DNA of 64,000 bases from Favolaschia claudopus (GCA_037176885.1 JAWWNJ010000009.1:3100001-3164000), one strand, 5' to 3'. Positions 52,901 to 64,000 are shown, counted from the stretch's first letter. Notes: generated from the sequence alone by a model not told the origin. Made by a program: numbers and translations.

Positions 52901-54050
52901 CACCGCGCGTACATGGCTCGCACGATCGGTTCGCCAAGTTCAAAGTCCCATCAACAGCCAACAGACTTTCAACGATCGTACCAGTTCTCGAGCCTCTTGA
53001 ACACAGCTTTCAAATTTCAGGCGAGTCGCCCGACGATGATCCCACAAGGACTTTACTCGAGGTGGATGGTGACAATGGGTCCGATATTCATTTGGAAGTC
53101 TTGGAGACAACTTTTACCACCTCCGATACATCTCGCTGGATCTCCAACTCCATTTTAAACGCCAAAACAACCGGGCGTTGCCGAATATTCCCGTACTATT
53201 CGCAGGTAACAACCGTAAGTTCGTTGCGTTCTATGATTTCCTTGACTGCCAGAGTGCCACATTTCAGGGTTTGGTGGTCGAGAAACAGGAAACTCCTAGT
53301 CGGGCTTCGGAGTCCATATTTGCCGTCACTCAAACGTTCGATAACGATCGATACTTGCACTCGATCCAGAAGGTTTGTAATTGATATGGTTACTGCTGGT
53401 GACAGGAAATCGAGACAGAGAAGGTTGAAAGCTACGTCGCTGACTATAAGCTGTATTCCCTCCTCAGGCACTCACTCAGTCCGTATCGAGGCGGCAAGTT
53501 TCTCCATATTTTTACGATCCCTTTTCTCGAATTTCCACTTGAGTCGTCGATGGAATGCAAGACCGCCTATTCATTTCTGCTAGCCTTGAAAGTCTGGCTA
53601 CTCTGCTCCGCATCGCATGAGGGCAGACTTACCAGCTTGACACTGGGAAGGCTAGGCATCTTGGTTCTCAATCTCAAAATTCAACGCGTCCCCCTTGACG
53701 ACACCCAACATGGATCCCTCCCTCAGGTCCGACCGTTGGAGACACGTATTTCACGACGATATATTCATTCTATCCGTCCATGAGGGGCCTACCCAAAGTA
53801 AGCTGGTATGTATTCCGTATCCCATATTCAACCGCCGGTCCTGTGAAGCTAAATGGGCCGTAGCGCCCGGTTTGACTCTAACCATTATCGCCCACGTCGA
53901 ATCTGGGTTCGTCGCTTTCTATGTACTAGCGAATTTATACGAAATTCTGCGAGACACCGCCTATCCCAGCCGCCGCATATCGATCAAATTCACAGATCCT
54001 CGTTCTCCACACCGCCGGCTGGGTGGCACTAATGCAGGTGAGTGATAGTG
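52901..54050 (+). other. Possible LRR-type gene or pseudogene, unresolved
   Basis: Protein-like fragments appear in changing frames: HLRYISLDLQLHFK and ALPNIPVLFAGNN near 53.1 kb, and GRLTSLTLGRLGILVLNLK near 53.65 kb have leucine-rich spacing like F-box/LRR proteins. A later frame (53695-54045) reads RWRHVFHDDIFILSVHEGP and CEAKWAVAPGLTL. I could not join these with consistent phases, so this may be a decayed F-box family gene. Confidence 0.3.
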
Positions 54051-54451
54051 CCCGGGCGGGTTCTAATCTAACTGTCATGAATATTGGTTAGACTCGAGCT
54101 CATACCCCCTTCGAAGCGCCTTTGAACAAAATCCTTCTGAATCAAAATCTGAAGATTTCTCTCTACATTCCATTCCATTAACGTCGTGTCCAAGATCTAG
54201 ATCAATACCTTTCAACGCTTTCGTACTAAACCGTCTTGGTTAGAATGATACTCTCAACAACCGTTACAAGACGTTTTAATATTTAGGTCGGATGTACAAA
54301 GGTTCTCCCAAAATAATTGAGTAGCTCTCCAAACTCCACTCCTCGGCGGCGAATAACATCCTGTTCTTCCACAGAAAGCACCCTTATCAGTTCAACTAAC
54401 TGCCACTGCCATTGCCGCCGCCCTAGCGGCCTAAAACCCCAAATGAAACAA
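54051..54451. other. Intergenic, no gene seen
   Basis: AT-rich spacer before the 3' end of the DUF6593 gene. No feature recognised. Confidence 0.4.
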
Positions 54452-55141
54452 TCAGCAAGTCTGCTTACGCGAATTCGAGCAAGTCAAAGGACACACATCT
54501 AGCCTCTTCACGTCCGTATAAACGATCGATATCAGCAAAAACATTTTCTCGACTTCATCCTGCATTTGATGCGGGAAGGAGATAGAGGCAGGATTGGTCT
54601 GGCTCATGTGAAATGGTTTAGGGTGATATCCTCTGAATTGCACGGCGGGGCCGCCTGTCACCGGAGTCGCCTATATATATGTGTGTGTATTTTGTTTGCA
54701 AGCTGAGTTGAGAGTGAGATGGAGAAGGGAAGAGACGCACGGTAAGTTCTCTTAAGCGATCATGAAATTCAAGCTTGTATGTTGGAAAGTCCGCCCAGGT
54801 AAAACTGAAGCGACATCAGATCTCATCCACGACAATTTACTGTAAATTATTTCAAGGTATACTCACAAGAATCGCTTCCGGCTGTCTTTAACCCTAACAT
54901 CGTCCCACCTCCTCCCAAGACCATTGATCACAAACACCTTTTCTTCCCAATCGATCGACCCAACAAGTCCGGTTGAAACAGACGTAATGGTGGTAGTATG
55001 GCGGCGCTCTAAACGGAAGGGTTTCTTGTGAAAGGTCGTCGAGATGGTATAGTATGCCGTTCGAGCATCTGGTCCGACGAGGAGAGAGGAGTTGATGAGA
55101 TCCTTTTCGTTGTTGAATGTGAGGAGTGGGGTGCTGGACAT
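54452..55141 (-). CDS. DUF6593 domain protein
   Basis: Begins MSSTPLLTFNNEKDLINSS at 55141. Exon 1 continues DARTAYYTISTTFH, ERRHTTTITSVSTG, VGSIDWEEKVFVINGLG and DSRKRFL; then FTWADFPTYKLEFHDRL; the last exon starts TPVTGGPAVQFRGYHPK and ends in a helix (QDEVEKMFLLISIVYTDVK). The pattern (L-F, then G--Y-I-T, an I-R core, W-, Y-W/F-TWAD) fits DUF6593, a beta-rich intracellular domain found in many copies in mushrooms, of unknown function. Exons join in phase. Confidence 0.65.
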
Positions 55142-55899
55142 GATGAGCGACTCGAACTTGAAAGGAACGGCTCGGGCTTTATAACTTTGAATCCATTTCT
55201 TTGCTCCACAGATTATTACCTGTATCCCCCGTTAGATGGCGCATAATTTGGAAAGCAATGAGTCCGATGTCGGAGATGGGCTCGTGGGCTTACCCGGGAC
55301 CGTCAAAGTTGTTTCCTTGCGTCGTAAATAGAGGCTGGGACCAGCCTGTGTTTGGATAAATGTTATACAGTTGGGGTATAGAGGAATGGATTCTATGGAC
55401 TCCTGGACGTTATGCCTCGAGTAGATTTAGGTCCAACAGCTTGAGCTTCGCAATCCGATGAAGCAGAAGCATACCATACAACTTGGGTCAAATTCCGTAT
55501 CCTCCGCCCTCAGTTTAAACTAAGAGTGAAACCAGAGTAGGAGGCATGAGAGAAGAACAGTACAAAGGGGCAGCGAGAGCTCAGAGAGGAAGGCCTTCAT
55601 CGTCGTCGCTCGTCCGTCCGGCGTCGTCGTTTGGTCGTCGTCGTCGCAGACAAAGATCAACTACACGATGATCGCATCATGTAACGAGTCACGACATCCC
55701 TCGGCAAGATCCGGCCACTCTTGCTTCCTGCCGCAACCTTGCCAGTTAAACTCTTCCTCCGAGTCGCATCCCAGAGCTCAATCAGGCCGAAAAATGAATT
55801 TACAAATAATTATACTTACTTCCAGGTACCTATACTATACTATACAGTGCGATTATTTATGGAAATTCACATCATTTGCCAACTTGCGACCATAATCAT
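55142..55899. other. Intergenic; possible tiny secreted ORF
   Basis: A minus-strand ATG near 55600 opens a 26-codon leader-like frame (MKAFLSELSLPLCTVLLSCL) followed by a stop; with an intron it could start a small secreted protein, but no second exon was identified. GTC-repeat sequence lies at 55600-55640. Confidence 0.3.
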
Positions 55900-57436
55900 T
55901 CAAGCCACGCCATTTGCTGGCTGTTCGTTCCACAGAACCAACAGCCTTTCGTAGAGAGCAACGTGAATATCCTGAACGATCAATCGAGAAATAGTCAGCA
56001 CAACAAATTCGACATCCGAGCAAACCCAACTAACCTTAATCAACCCCGCACACTTCTCATCAGGAGCCCACAAATACTTATCCAAATTAACACGGTCACG
56101 CTCTCCCACCATGTGGAAGAGGCGCAGAGTGAATTCCTCGCCGTCAAGCCAGTCGACGAGCGCATGGGATGAATGCTGAATGAAAGCGCGTACGGCGGTG
56201 AGGATGACGGCGGCGCAGGGGGAGTGAGAATGGTGGGGAAGGGAAAGGATGTGCGAGAGGCAGGTGTGTGCGTCCAAAGGGCTGATAAAGCTGTGTTGAA
56301 GAAGGTAGGCAAGGAAGATCGCGAAGCCGGCGCCAGGGGGGTAGACGGAGGAGGAAGCGCGGGTGCACGGGAGGCACTCGAGGAGCCATTTGCCGTCGTC
56401 CTTCGTACGTTGAGTCAGCATTTAGTTTGTGGAGGGTAATATATCGATATCATACCTGCCAATATTGGATGAAGCGCCGAACGGCCTCCCAACCCAACTG
56501 CGCAGCGAAAGGGTAATGGTCTTGGAAGGCAAGACGTCCGGCGACGCGGGCCATGATGTATGCGTTAGAGGGAGACATGACACCAATATCGATCATGTTC
56601 GTGACGAGGGAGAGAACGTCTGGGGCTTGGTGGATAATGTCAACCCAGACAAGGTAGCACTCCTCGAGAGGATCGACAGGGGCCTCGCACAGAGCAGAGT
56701 AGAAGCTGGGAAAGTCCGAGGCGGACATCGATGTGAGGGAGGCCTCCGCCGACTCTGCTGATTTGAAAGTCGAGGAGCCGTCGTGCAGATACGATGAGAG
56801 GGCGGAGGAACAACGAGAGGCTGCATCCGCGAACTGTCCAGGCGCTCTCTGAGAATTGACATCGTCGTCTTCGTCGGAGAACGGGTTGAAAATAAATGAG
56901 TCCCCGGGAGTATAGCCTGTCCCTAACTGAGGTTTCTTGTCGTCGTCTTCCTCAGCGAAGGGTGCGAACCCAAACTGCTCAAGCTGGGTGGCATTGGACG
57001 CGACGGACAGCGACCCTTCGGTCCCAGCGTCGTCGTACTCCACCACAGGGAAGAATGCGAACGGCCAGGACTCGTCGCCAGCGCCATCCGATGCCACCAC
57101 CTTCCCCTCCTCGTTCTGTAAATCCTCCACTACGACCGGATCGAGAAGAGATTCGGGCGTCGATTGACAAACAGAAGTCATAACCGACTTCGCCTCCTCC
57201 GTGTCATTAAACGCGAAAGAGGAAGCTAAATTCAAATTCGGAATCTCTCCCCAGAACTGCGCTGCAGATGAATTCGGCGGAGGCAACGTGCGGCTCGGAG
57301 GGCAGAGAATGCGAAGCAGCCCAGCTGCTTCGGGAGTCATAGGCAAGGAAGGATCGAATCGGGTGGCATGGGCATGTGGCATAGAGGGAGCGGGCATGGG
57401 TGGCATAGGCGGACTCGGAGAGCAGGTGTTGGACAT
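55900..57436 (-). CDS. Hypothetical protein, disordered N-terminus and helical C-terminus
   Basis: Starts MSNTCSPSPPMPPMPAPSMP at 57436 (a Met three bases upstream is also possible). The first ~210 residues are Pro/Ser/Asp/Glu-rich with a repeated FAPFAEEDDDKK/FNPFSDEDDDV motif. The rest is helical: PLEECYLVWVDIIHQAPDVL, NAYIMARVAGRLAFQDHYPF, GWEAVRRFIQYWQ, then in exon 2 DDGKWLLECLPCTRASSSVY, FAIFLAYLLQHSF and HALVDWLDGEEFTLRLFHMV. The last exon ends WNEQPANGVA. About 490-500 aa. No family recognised; the helical part could be a regulatory domain resembling cyclin-like folds, but that is only an impression. Confidence 0.6.
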
Positions 57437-57908
57437 CACGGATGGTGGTTGTATTTGAGATTCAAGAAGCGGAGAACGAGAGAAAGCACTAGAGGTGGGA
57501 AGTGAGAAGGAAAGTCATCGCTACGAGCGTCCTTTATATACGGTAGGACAACGTCCATCGGCAACCGCTCAAAGACCCGAAATGGAAATACCCGATAATC
57601 AAAGCTTTGGAAGACGGTTAGCCGACAGGGCGATGGTCAGAGCGTTCGGCTTTGTCCGAGCTGTGCGAAGTGGACAATGGAAGAGAGAAAACGCCCTTGT
57701 CCGCATATCGTGCTTGAAGAGTGGTCCCCGCGTCTTCAACGGGATCTACATTTTGAATTGACGCAATGGACTGGGAGAAACCACAAAATTGTTCAGCACC
57801 ATTTCGCTATTGCTAAAACAAATGAGATACTGACACTAAAATATTTCGCGGTCATCAGCTCACAAGTTAATTCATCCACCCAAAACACATCGACACACTC
57901 ACCTAAAA
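57437..57908. other. Intergenic, no gene seen
   Basis: Promoter side of the gene at 57436 and 3' side of the NmrA-like gene. No clear elements. Confidence 0.4.
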
Positions 57909-59406
57909 CTACAATCTCCCCGTAACCAACTTCCAAATTGATACTTCATTCCAACCCGCGCTTCTCTTATCATTTCCCCCGCCTCGTCGAGCCCTATCCC
58001 TAGCCCAGTCTTCCAAGGTCCGCATACCAGGATACAAAGCCTTCGCAGCGGCGGTTTGCGCCACCACCTCTGGACAGAGATCGAGTTGGGTACGCGCGGA
58101 GTGGATGCGCTCGACGTCGGTGATGCTGATTAGATGTATTCGCATATATTGAAATTAAATTGAGGAGGAAAATCATGAAGTGGTGGATGAGAAGAGGAGA
58201 GGAAGACACGAGAAGGGAAACATACAGCGCCTGTGTATGTCCATTGAGGTAGATCAGCAAACTAGCGAAGAGGGTTGGGAAGGGGGTCGAGGGGAGGGGG
58301 TTGCCGGTAGCGCGTTTGAAGGAAGCGTCTTGTTCGAGCATGGTGGAGTCTGTGTTTTTGCGAGGATGATCATAAACAGATATTGGGTTGGTTGATAAAG
58401 AACGCGTCGTTGGGAATAGGCCGTGAGCATAGAAGACAGGATAAACAGTGACCACGTACATTCCCCAGCGATAACGAGTATTTGGCGGTTGTTGGGACGG
58501 GGATTCTTCAGAGGATTAACCACGAACCGAAAACAGGGCGGAATCCCTCTTACCCGAAAAACAGCTGCAGCGACGTGGCCAATGTCGTCGACGGCCTACG
58601 TAGTGGAAGAAAAAACCGGTGATGAAGTGTTCAAGAATGAAGAATAAATAAGAGACCTACCACCATTTGATTCCTCGTCGTCGGTTGCAACCCCGTTTTC
58701 AACACTGCTACGGAGATAGCACCGATCATGCCTTCATAGTTTTCCATGAAGAAACCGGGACGTAGGATCCTGTGATGACATTCCAATTCACAGAAAAATC
58801 AGCATATCGAATGTCGAAATCCAAAGATTAATTAAAGGAATAATACGTACGTCCACGGTAAGTTCTTCGATTCACCTAGGGCCTTGATATGTCGTTCGAT
58901 CATCACCTTCGCACGGCGGTCAAGTACGGCGTTGTCGTCATTGTACTCCCCACCTCTTTCGACCGACGAAAAGATGAACGATGAGACGCCGAATTCAGCT
59001 GAGATGTCGGCGAGAGTCTGTCGTTGATTCATCAGTATCTGATTGAGCAGCTTGTTCACGATTAGAAGCTCGCAATTCATACCATTCCCTGCCTCTCTTC
59101 TCCATCCGCGTTTGCACCGAGACCTGGAAACGCAAGCACACAAAACACGCCGAATATAGCACCATATTCTTTCTTCGCGTCCTCAAATACCTTGCGAACT
59201 TCTTGGGCGGAGTCAAGATCGCATTGAATCAAGGACAGATGCTCCGGGTATTGTGCTGCGAGCGCACTAGCCGTTGGAGAAGATATTGTACGTGTCAGCG
59301 CCAAGACGTGGAATTGGTTGGATTCAGAGTCGAGGTCGAGCGCGCGGATGAGCGCTTGTCCTTGTCTTCCAGTGGCTCCAGTGACCAGTATTATTTTCTT
59401 CGTCAT
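57909..59406 (-). CDS. NmrA-like NAD(P)-binding reductase
   Basis: MTKKIILVTGATGRQGQALI at 59406 gives the Rossmann G-x2-G-x2-G motif. Then LSLIQCDLDSAQEVRKVFED, GVFCVLAFPGLGANADGEER, LADISAEFGVSSFIFSSVER, KVMIERHIKALGESKNLPWT, FFMENYEGMIGAISVAVLK, a VDDIGHVAAAVF element, and the end WNEVSIWKLVTGRL at 57909. NmrA-like proteins sense or use NAD(P)(H); roles range from nitrogen regulation to isoflavone-reductase-type chemistry. An upstream Met (59424 region) is possible but MTKK fits the family start. Multi-exon, frames look intact. Confidence 0.8.
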
Positions 59407-59838
59407 GAGGGGAGTTGAAGAGCCGAGCATGGTGAGGTGGCGGTCAGGGTGAAAGAGTTCTGTCGGCCGATCAAGCCGGTTCGGTGGAACTCGTCCGAAC
59501 CAGTGTTTGCCCATGTTAGTGCTTTCTTTCTTTGCTCCTTGTCTTCGCCAACTCGACGTCTCGGATTCATCGGCAAATCCATTCAATCGAAGCGAACAAA
59601 TTCATTTCGAAAGGAAAAAAAAAACCTAAGTACTCTAAGCGAAACGAAGAGAGAACCCCCAAATCTACAAATGTAACAAACACGGAAAGTGTCGTTCCAT
59701 TGGCAGGGTTGTGGGGACTCGCAGCAGGTGGGAGGGAAGGGGTGGTACTACATAGGGGAGTTCGAGGTGCAATGGCAAGAAAAGCTCGGGATAATCCGAG
59801 TTGAATCGGCTGGATAGCGACGGAGGAGATGCCGAGGA
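59407..59838. other. Intergenic, no gene seen
   Basis: Spacer between the start of the NmrA-like gene and the stop of the Ran gene. A10 tract near 59618. Nothing else recognised. Confidence 0.4.
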
Positions 59839-60864
59839 TTAAAGATCCTCATCCTCGTCATCGGGCATGGGAAGCATCGCAGCCTGAATACAAATGAATA
59901 TGTAAGAAGGATAAGAAGAGAATAAACATGAACAGACCTCCGCTAACTCGCGTTCATAACGCTCCAGCGTCTCGGCGTCGAGGTGAACTTCAGCGGGAAG
60001 AAGGGCCACATTCGGCAACGAACGTGAGCTCTGATTTTTCTGTGTCATCGTTTGATAAGAGTGTGAACGGGACACAGTTGCGACACTTACCCGGCAAGCT
60101 TGCGTGCAAGATAGAGGAACGGTTTTTCGAAGTTGAAGTTTGACTTCGCGAGATTTCGTAGTACTGGATATTTTTCTTGCGGTGGAAGGTGACCCCGCTG
60201 GGCTTAACCTTACGTTCCTGTTCAAAGATCGCATGGGAGGATTTGGAATAGACAAAGAGCAGAAAGGAATCACAGACCTTGATATCGACCTTGTTTCCCA
60301 CAAAGCACAACCGGAATCTTCTCACACACGCGCTCGACATCGCGATACCAATTCGGCACATTCTGGTATGTGATCCTCGACGTCACGTCGAACATGATTA
60401 TCGCGCAATGGCTCTGGATGTAATATCCATCGCGCAGCCCGCCGAATTTTTCTTGGCCGGCGGTGTCCCATACATCGAAGCGGATTTGGCCGTAGTTGGT
60501 TGAAAAGCTGAGAGGGTGAACCTCGACGCCGAGAGTGGCTGGAGAAGCGAGAGCAACGTCGAGGGTGGGCGAATGAGATTTAGGGCGGTGGTGGAAGATG
60601 GCTGATAGGCGGTTGTACCCTCGTATTTTTTCTCGAACTCGCCTGTCAAGTGGCGCTGGAGGAGAGTTAGGCCTATGTTCGGGGTGATGATAGGAAGGGT
60701 TACCTTGACAAACGTAGTTTTTCCAGTTTCCTCCGTCCCCCGACTGAAAAGAAAGAAAGAACGAAGGGAGGTATCCACCTCGTTAGCGAGTAGTCGTTAT
60801 GCGGATGATGGAACAACACACCAAGAACAAGCTTGAATATAGGAGTAGCATCGGTGGTAGACAT
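59839..60864 (-). CDS. Ran GTPase gene with single-base frame breaks
   Basis: Clear Ran (Gsp1) family: [14 protein letters not shown] start, switch [40 protein letters not shown], base-binding region [19 protein letters not shown], and the acidic end [11 protein letters not shown]. Ran drives nuclear transport. Introns are retained, so this is no retrocopy. But the P-loop exon has two extra bases (G5 where G4 is expected, A3 for A2), GNKVD has one extra A, SAKSNFNF lacks one base, and the last exon has two more length changes. As written the protein cannot be made. Either the assembly has homopolymer errors here or this is a decaying duplicate. Confidence 0.75.
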
Positions 60865-61954
60865 TTTGGGTGACGGTTGTAGCGACAGGATAGACGTTAC
60901 GAAGGTTTTCGCTCTTTATAGTCGGCAGCCGCTCGTAGAGTCATTCGCATACAGGTTGTCGGAACCGAGTCCGGAGGGCGACTCCGACGAGTCAGAAAGA
61001 TCATCTTGGCAGTTTTATGTCTCGCGGCTCGATCGAACGCTGGCTTAGCTCTCAATTGAACGGTTTTTTTGAGCGTTGGGACTACGCAGATACCGCGCAT
61101 AGCGGCTGTAAACGACAAAGGGGATCTACTGCCAGTGGGGAACGTGGTGGTGAGAGACAAACGATGAAACCGGTAAATCGGCAACCGAGATAACCGAGTC
61201 ACGATCAGTGACTCAACTGTGACACTCCTGAACTCGAACCACGACCATGTCCTGACCTTCTCTACCGCGCTCGGAGCTGAAATGCTCTACGTTCTCGAAA
61301 ATCTTGACAGGTGAGCCCACCTCCGCGACGCGATGTCGGGATGGGACTCGAAGCTGCCGCACACGCTGCGAAGTTCCGATGCCAACCGATTCATAACTAT
61401 TCTCAATTACTTACACTTCGAACTATCCAGAGAGTTCGTTCCCGACGTTCCAGTTCAAGATCCAGCTGGGGAAAACCTCCAGAAGATTTAGTAGGTCGCG
61501 GGGCTCATGGAGCTTCATTCAATGGTCGCGCAAGATTCATTTCCACCCATCGGACACTCTGATATATTCAACTTCATCTTTCCCCAATGACCGGCAGACT
61601 GTGTGTAATGAAGTGGAGTCTACGTCGGCAAGTTTCGATTACAATTTGTACATCCAGTTGCTTATCTCGCCATACTTAACTGGATAGATTGAATTCAATC
61701 GATTTGTTAGGGAGAAGGTTCCGGTGCTATTGAATTCGACCGGCAGCCAACGATTACACGAACACGCCAGGTAATTCGGACAAAATTCCATAGGTACAGC
61801 TTCGTATCGAAGAATTCCTTATAGACGTCATTCCGCGGCACACGATACACGCCGTAGTCAAGACCCCAGACTTCACAGGAATCCATTTTGAACCAATCAG
61901 TTACTCCCGTTCTGACTCAGAATCTGGGTTCCTACGGGGTGCGCCTGCGCATCA
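60865..61954. other. Intergenic, no gene seen
   Basis: About 1.1 kb. Upstream sequence of the Ran gene on the left; the rest has only short frames (for example 61311-61562) without domain or splice support. Confidence 0.45.
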
Positions 61955-62794
61955 ATGCCCCGTGATACGGAGCCATCTGACCTCAAACCACCATGTCCCA
62001 CCGCCCAAGAAACCGTAATCGCTACACCCGAGCTCCTCGAGCACACAATCTCCTACCTCCCCTTGCGCGACCTTCTGGTCACCGTGCCGCTCGTTTCGAC
62101 AACATGGCATGCTATCACTCAAACGCCCAACATTCAACAAGCCCTGTTCTTCGAGCCTGATCCCTCGGCATCCGAGAGGATTTTGAATCCACTGCTGGTG
62201 GAGCTCTTCCCCCCGTTCTTCACAGAATACGAAAAGAATCGCTTCTCGTGGCCCACCGCAAAGACCATCAAATCTCTTCCCGAGTCTGGACCGTTCGCTG
62301 CTTTTCGCCGCCCAGAAGCGAGCTGGCGTCGGATGCTCGTCTCCCAGCCCCCGCCGCAGACGATGCTGATCAAGCAGAAGTCTCATGGCATGCGTGGTGA
62401 CTCCAAGCGCACAGCAGTCTTACATGATCTGTCGTTACGCATGGGCACTCTGTACAGCTTGGTGCTCCCATTTATAGACCGCGTGGCGTCGTCGTTTCGC
62501 ATCCAATGGCACGACGCAGTTGACGCGGAGAAGATAGGATGCGACCTTACTCTGATGACTGTGTATACAGTCCAGTGTTGCCCGGATTTACGACGGGGGC
62601 GGGGCAGGGACGGAAAACCGGAGTTTTTCAGTAATGTTAAAGTTGACGCGGCAGTTCAAGAGAAATTTGGAGAATGGAGGCACTGCGATAGAGATTACGA
62701 CTCCTCCAATGATGAAGACGATGAAGATACCGCCTACCGCCGTGTCCCTCGCCGCTCTTTGGCCCACCCTCAATCTGGTACCGGTGCAATGTGA
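61955..62794 (+). CDS. F-box protein, single exon
   Basis: 279 aa without introns. An F-box-like stretch at residues ~24-60 (TPELLEHTISYLPLRDLL, then VPLVSTTWHAITQTPNIQQA). A family-specific part follows: LNPLLVELFPPFF, PEASWRRMLVSQPPPQTMLI, LSLRMGTLYSLVLPFI. Acidic end DSSNDEDDEDT. This type (F-box, then SWRRML-QPP) is common in mushrooms in many copies. A close paralogue starts 0.6 kb downstream. Likely SCF adaptor; substrate unknown. Confidence 0.75.
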   Translation: MPRDTEPSDLKPPCPTAQETVIATPELLEHTISYLPLRDLLVTVPLVSTTWHAITQTPNIQQALFFEPDPSASERILNPLLVELFPPFFTEYEKNRFSWPTAKTIKSLPESGPFAAFRRPEASWRRMLVSQPPPQTMLIKQKSHGMRGDSKRTAVLHDLSLRMGTLYSLVLPFIDRVASSFRIQWHDAVDAEKIGCDLTLMTVYTVQCCPDLRRGRGRDGKPEFFSNVKVDAAVQEKFGEWRHCDRDYDSSNDEDDEDTAYRRVPRRSLAHPQSGTGAM

Positions 62795-63353
62795 TAAACG
62801 AAGACGTTGCTGGGAATTTTAAATTGTGAGTTCGAAAGATCGTGTTCAAGTTGTCGTACGACGTCGTCTAACGGCTTCTGTTATTAGGCTTGCTCTTGTC
62901 AAGAACCGTGTTGTAAAGATTCATCATCAATGTACAGTATTTCAAAGTTGTAACTTTGTTCGACTTTGAAAATCGTATTTGCTTCCAAGTAGTGTGCTTG
63001 GTTTCGACGTATTCTGTATTATTCTCCAACTCTCCTCAATCTCAATTTATTCATTTCCTCCAAACTTGAAACTGATTTTGGTCTAAGTTGTAACTTTGTT
63101 CGACTTTGAAAATCGTATTTGCTTCCAAGTAGTGTGCTTGGTTTCGACGTATTCTGTATTATTCTCCAACTCTCCTCAATCTCAATTTATTCATTTCCTC
63201 CAAACTTGAAACTGATTTTGGTCTTTGGTCTACATTTTGGTCTACGTTTGGTTTCAAGCTCCCCATCGGCATATGCCGAGTCTATGGGAAACCCGAAGTG
63301 ATGGCCGGGGGAACCCGTGTGACCGTGACATCCCTTCTCTGCTCACGACCATC
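62795..63353. repeat. Spacer with perfect 140-bp tandem duplication
   Basis: 62945-63084 and 63085-63224 appear identical over 140 bp (starting AAGTTGTAACTTTGTTCGAC, ending TTTTGGTCT). It separates the two F-box paralogues and may be linked to their duplication, though it is much younger than the genes themselves. Confidence 0.85.
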
Positions 63354-64000
63354 ATGAAGTCAAAATCTGAGTTCGAGCCGGGACCTCCACCTTCTGGTAC
63401 CCGCCCAACTCGCGCCTCCACGCGCCGCAAGCAAGCGTGGGAGTTCGGCTGTACAGCTGCCCCGGGCGCGTCCGTCGTCATGTCTACTCCCGAGCTTCTC
63501 GAGCTCATCCTCGTCGACGTCCCTCTGCGCGACCTCCTCCTCGTCGCACCCCTCGTCTGTAAAATATGGTGTGCAACAACCAAAACTCCCACCATTCAGC
63601 GTCTTCTCTTCTTTCTCCCCGATCCAAGCGTCCCCGGGACGGACAAGATCTTCAATCCGTTTTTACAAAAAGAATTCCCGCCTTTCTTCGAAGTGCCGGG
63701 AGAAGGCTCGTGCGGCTGGTGCCGTCTCTCTTTCTGGGACTTGAAATCGATGCCGTGGTTCAGAAAAAGGGCCAAAGCGTTCAAGTATGCGGAGGCCAGC
63801 TGGCGTCGGATGTACATCACCCAACCCCCGACGCAGCGCATGCTCGTCCTTGATATCAAACATTCCGAAGGTCGCTGGCAGGAACGTTGCGGCGCCTTTG
63901 AGAGCATCTCGCTCACGATGGTTACGACCTAACGTTACCGTTGGTCGATACTGGATACAATGTCCGCCTGCGCTGGAATAAGCGGCTTAAACCGGGCGAA
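63354..64000 (+). CDS. F-box paralogue, frameshifted and cut by window end
   Basis: From MKSKSEFEPGPPPSG, then STPELLELILVDVPLRDLLL, VAPLVCKIWCATTKTPTIQR, FNPFLQKEFPPFFEV, AEASWRRMYITQPPTQRMLV, LSLTM-like FESISLTM, after which the frame stops at 63932. In the next frame the family sequence continues (GYDLTLPLVDTGYNVRLRW) to the end of the window, so one base is missing or extra near 63917. Clear paralogue of the gene at 61955. The 3' end lies outside. Confidence 0.65.

Noticed and set aside
1..64000. tRNA and rRNA genes
   Set aside because: No convincing cloverleaf with A and B boxes or conserved rRNA segment was noticed by eye; a tRNAscan-type search would be needed to exclude them.

Overview
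This window reads as nuclear DNA of a mushroom-forming basidiomycete (Agaricomycetes). Genes are split by many 45-60 bp introns with GTRNGT donors and YAG acceptors. The families seen are typical of the group: SC15-like small secreted protein, DUF6593, DUF2235 lipase-like protein, F-box proteins, aryl-alcohol-dehydrogenase-type aldo-keto reductase, Tad-type LINEs and KDZ transposases with CxC2 cysteine clusters. No bacterial operon signals were seen.

Layout. 1-4.8 kb holds a rearranged fossil of one LINE family. A small secreted protein gene (SC15-like) lies at 5.25-5.98 kb. From 7.40 to 34.93 kb there is a nested pair of mobile elements. The outer one is a nearly intact Tad-type LINE on the minus strand: 14-nt A tail, 11-bp target duplication ATTCGCCGCTG at 7392-7402 and 34928-34938, two overlapping ORFs. 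Its ORF2 is interrupted between endonuclease and reverse transcriptase by a 21.0-kb element at 10240-31241. That element has imperfect terminal inverted repeats of about 100 bp and a 7-bp target duplication (CAGCACG, 10233-10239 and 31242-31248). Removing it with one duplication rejoins ORF2 in frame (534 + 821 codons).

The 21-kb element is the main discovery candidate: a giant KDZ (Kyakuja-Dileera-Zisupton) transposon. It carries a roughly 1,160-aa multi-exon CxC2-KDZ transposase, a second diverged CxC2 gene, a short gene with one transposase-like motif, and about nine further genes. These include an RNase H1 N-terminal (viroplasmin-like) protein, several small Arg/Lys-rich proteins and a 975-aa Pro-rich protein with an in-frame 273-bp duplication. 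It also holds a 148/149-bp satellite array of about 14 units. Both ends show the same plan: three GATGCATC palindromes alternating with two 13-bp hairpins. The same GCGATGCATCGCTCAC-type box recurs inside the element just upstream of the transposase start and of one small basic-protein gene, which suggests autoregulation.

Right of the LINE (35-64 kb) is ordinary host sequence: an 11-exon DUF2235 gene with a 9-nt microexon, an RCR-like PPxY membrane protein, a two-domain single-pass membrane protein, an F-box/LRR-like gene, a GFA (CENP-V) enzyme, a multipass membrane protein, an aldo-keto reductase, a DUF6593 protein, an unknown acidic/helical protein, an NmrA-like reductase, a Ran GTPase gene with several single-base indels, and two F-box paralogues separated by a perfect 140-bp tandem duplication. 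Several otherwise clean genes (Ran, the membrane protein at 41.5 kb, the last F-box gene, the transposase C-terminus) carry single-base frame breaks, so local assembly error should be kept in mind.

All calls are by eye from sequence. Exon borders were checked for GT-AG and phase where numbers are given.
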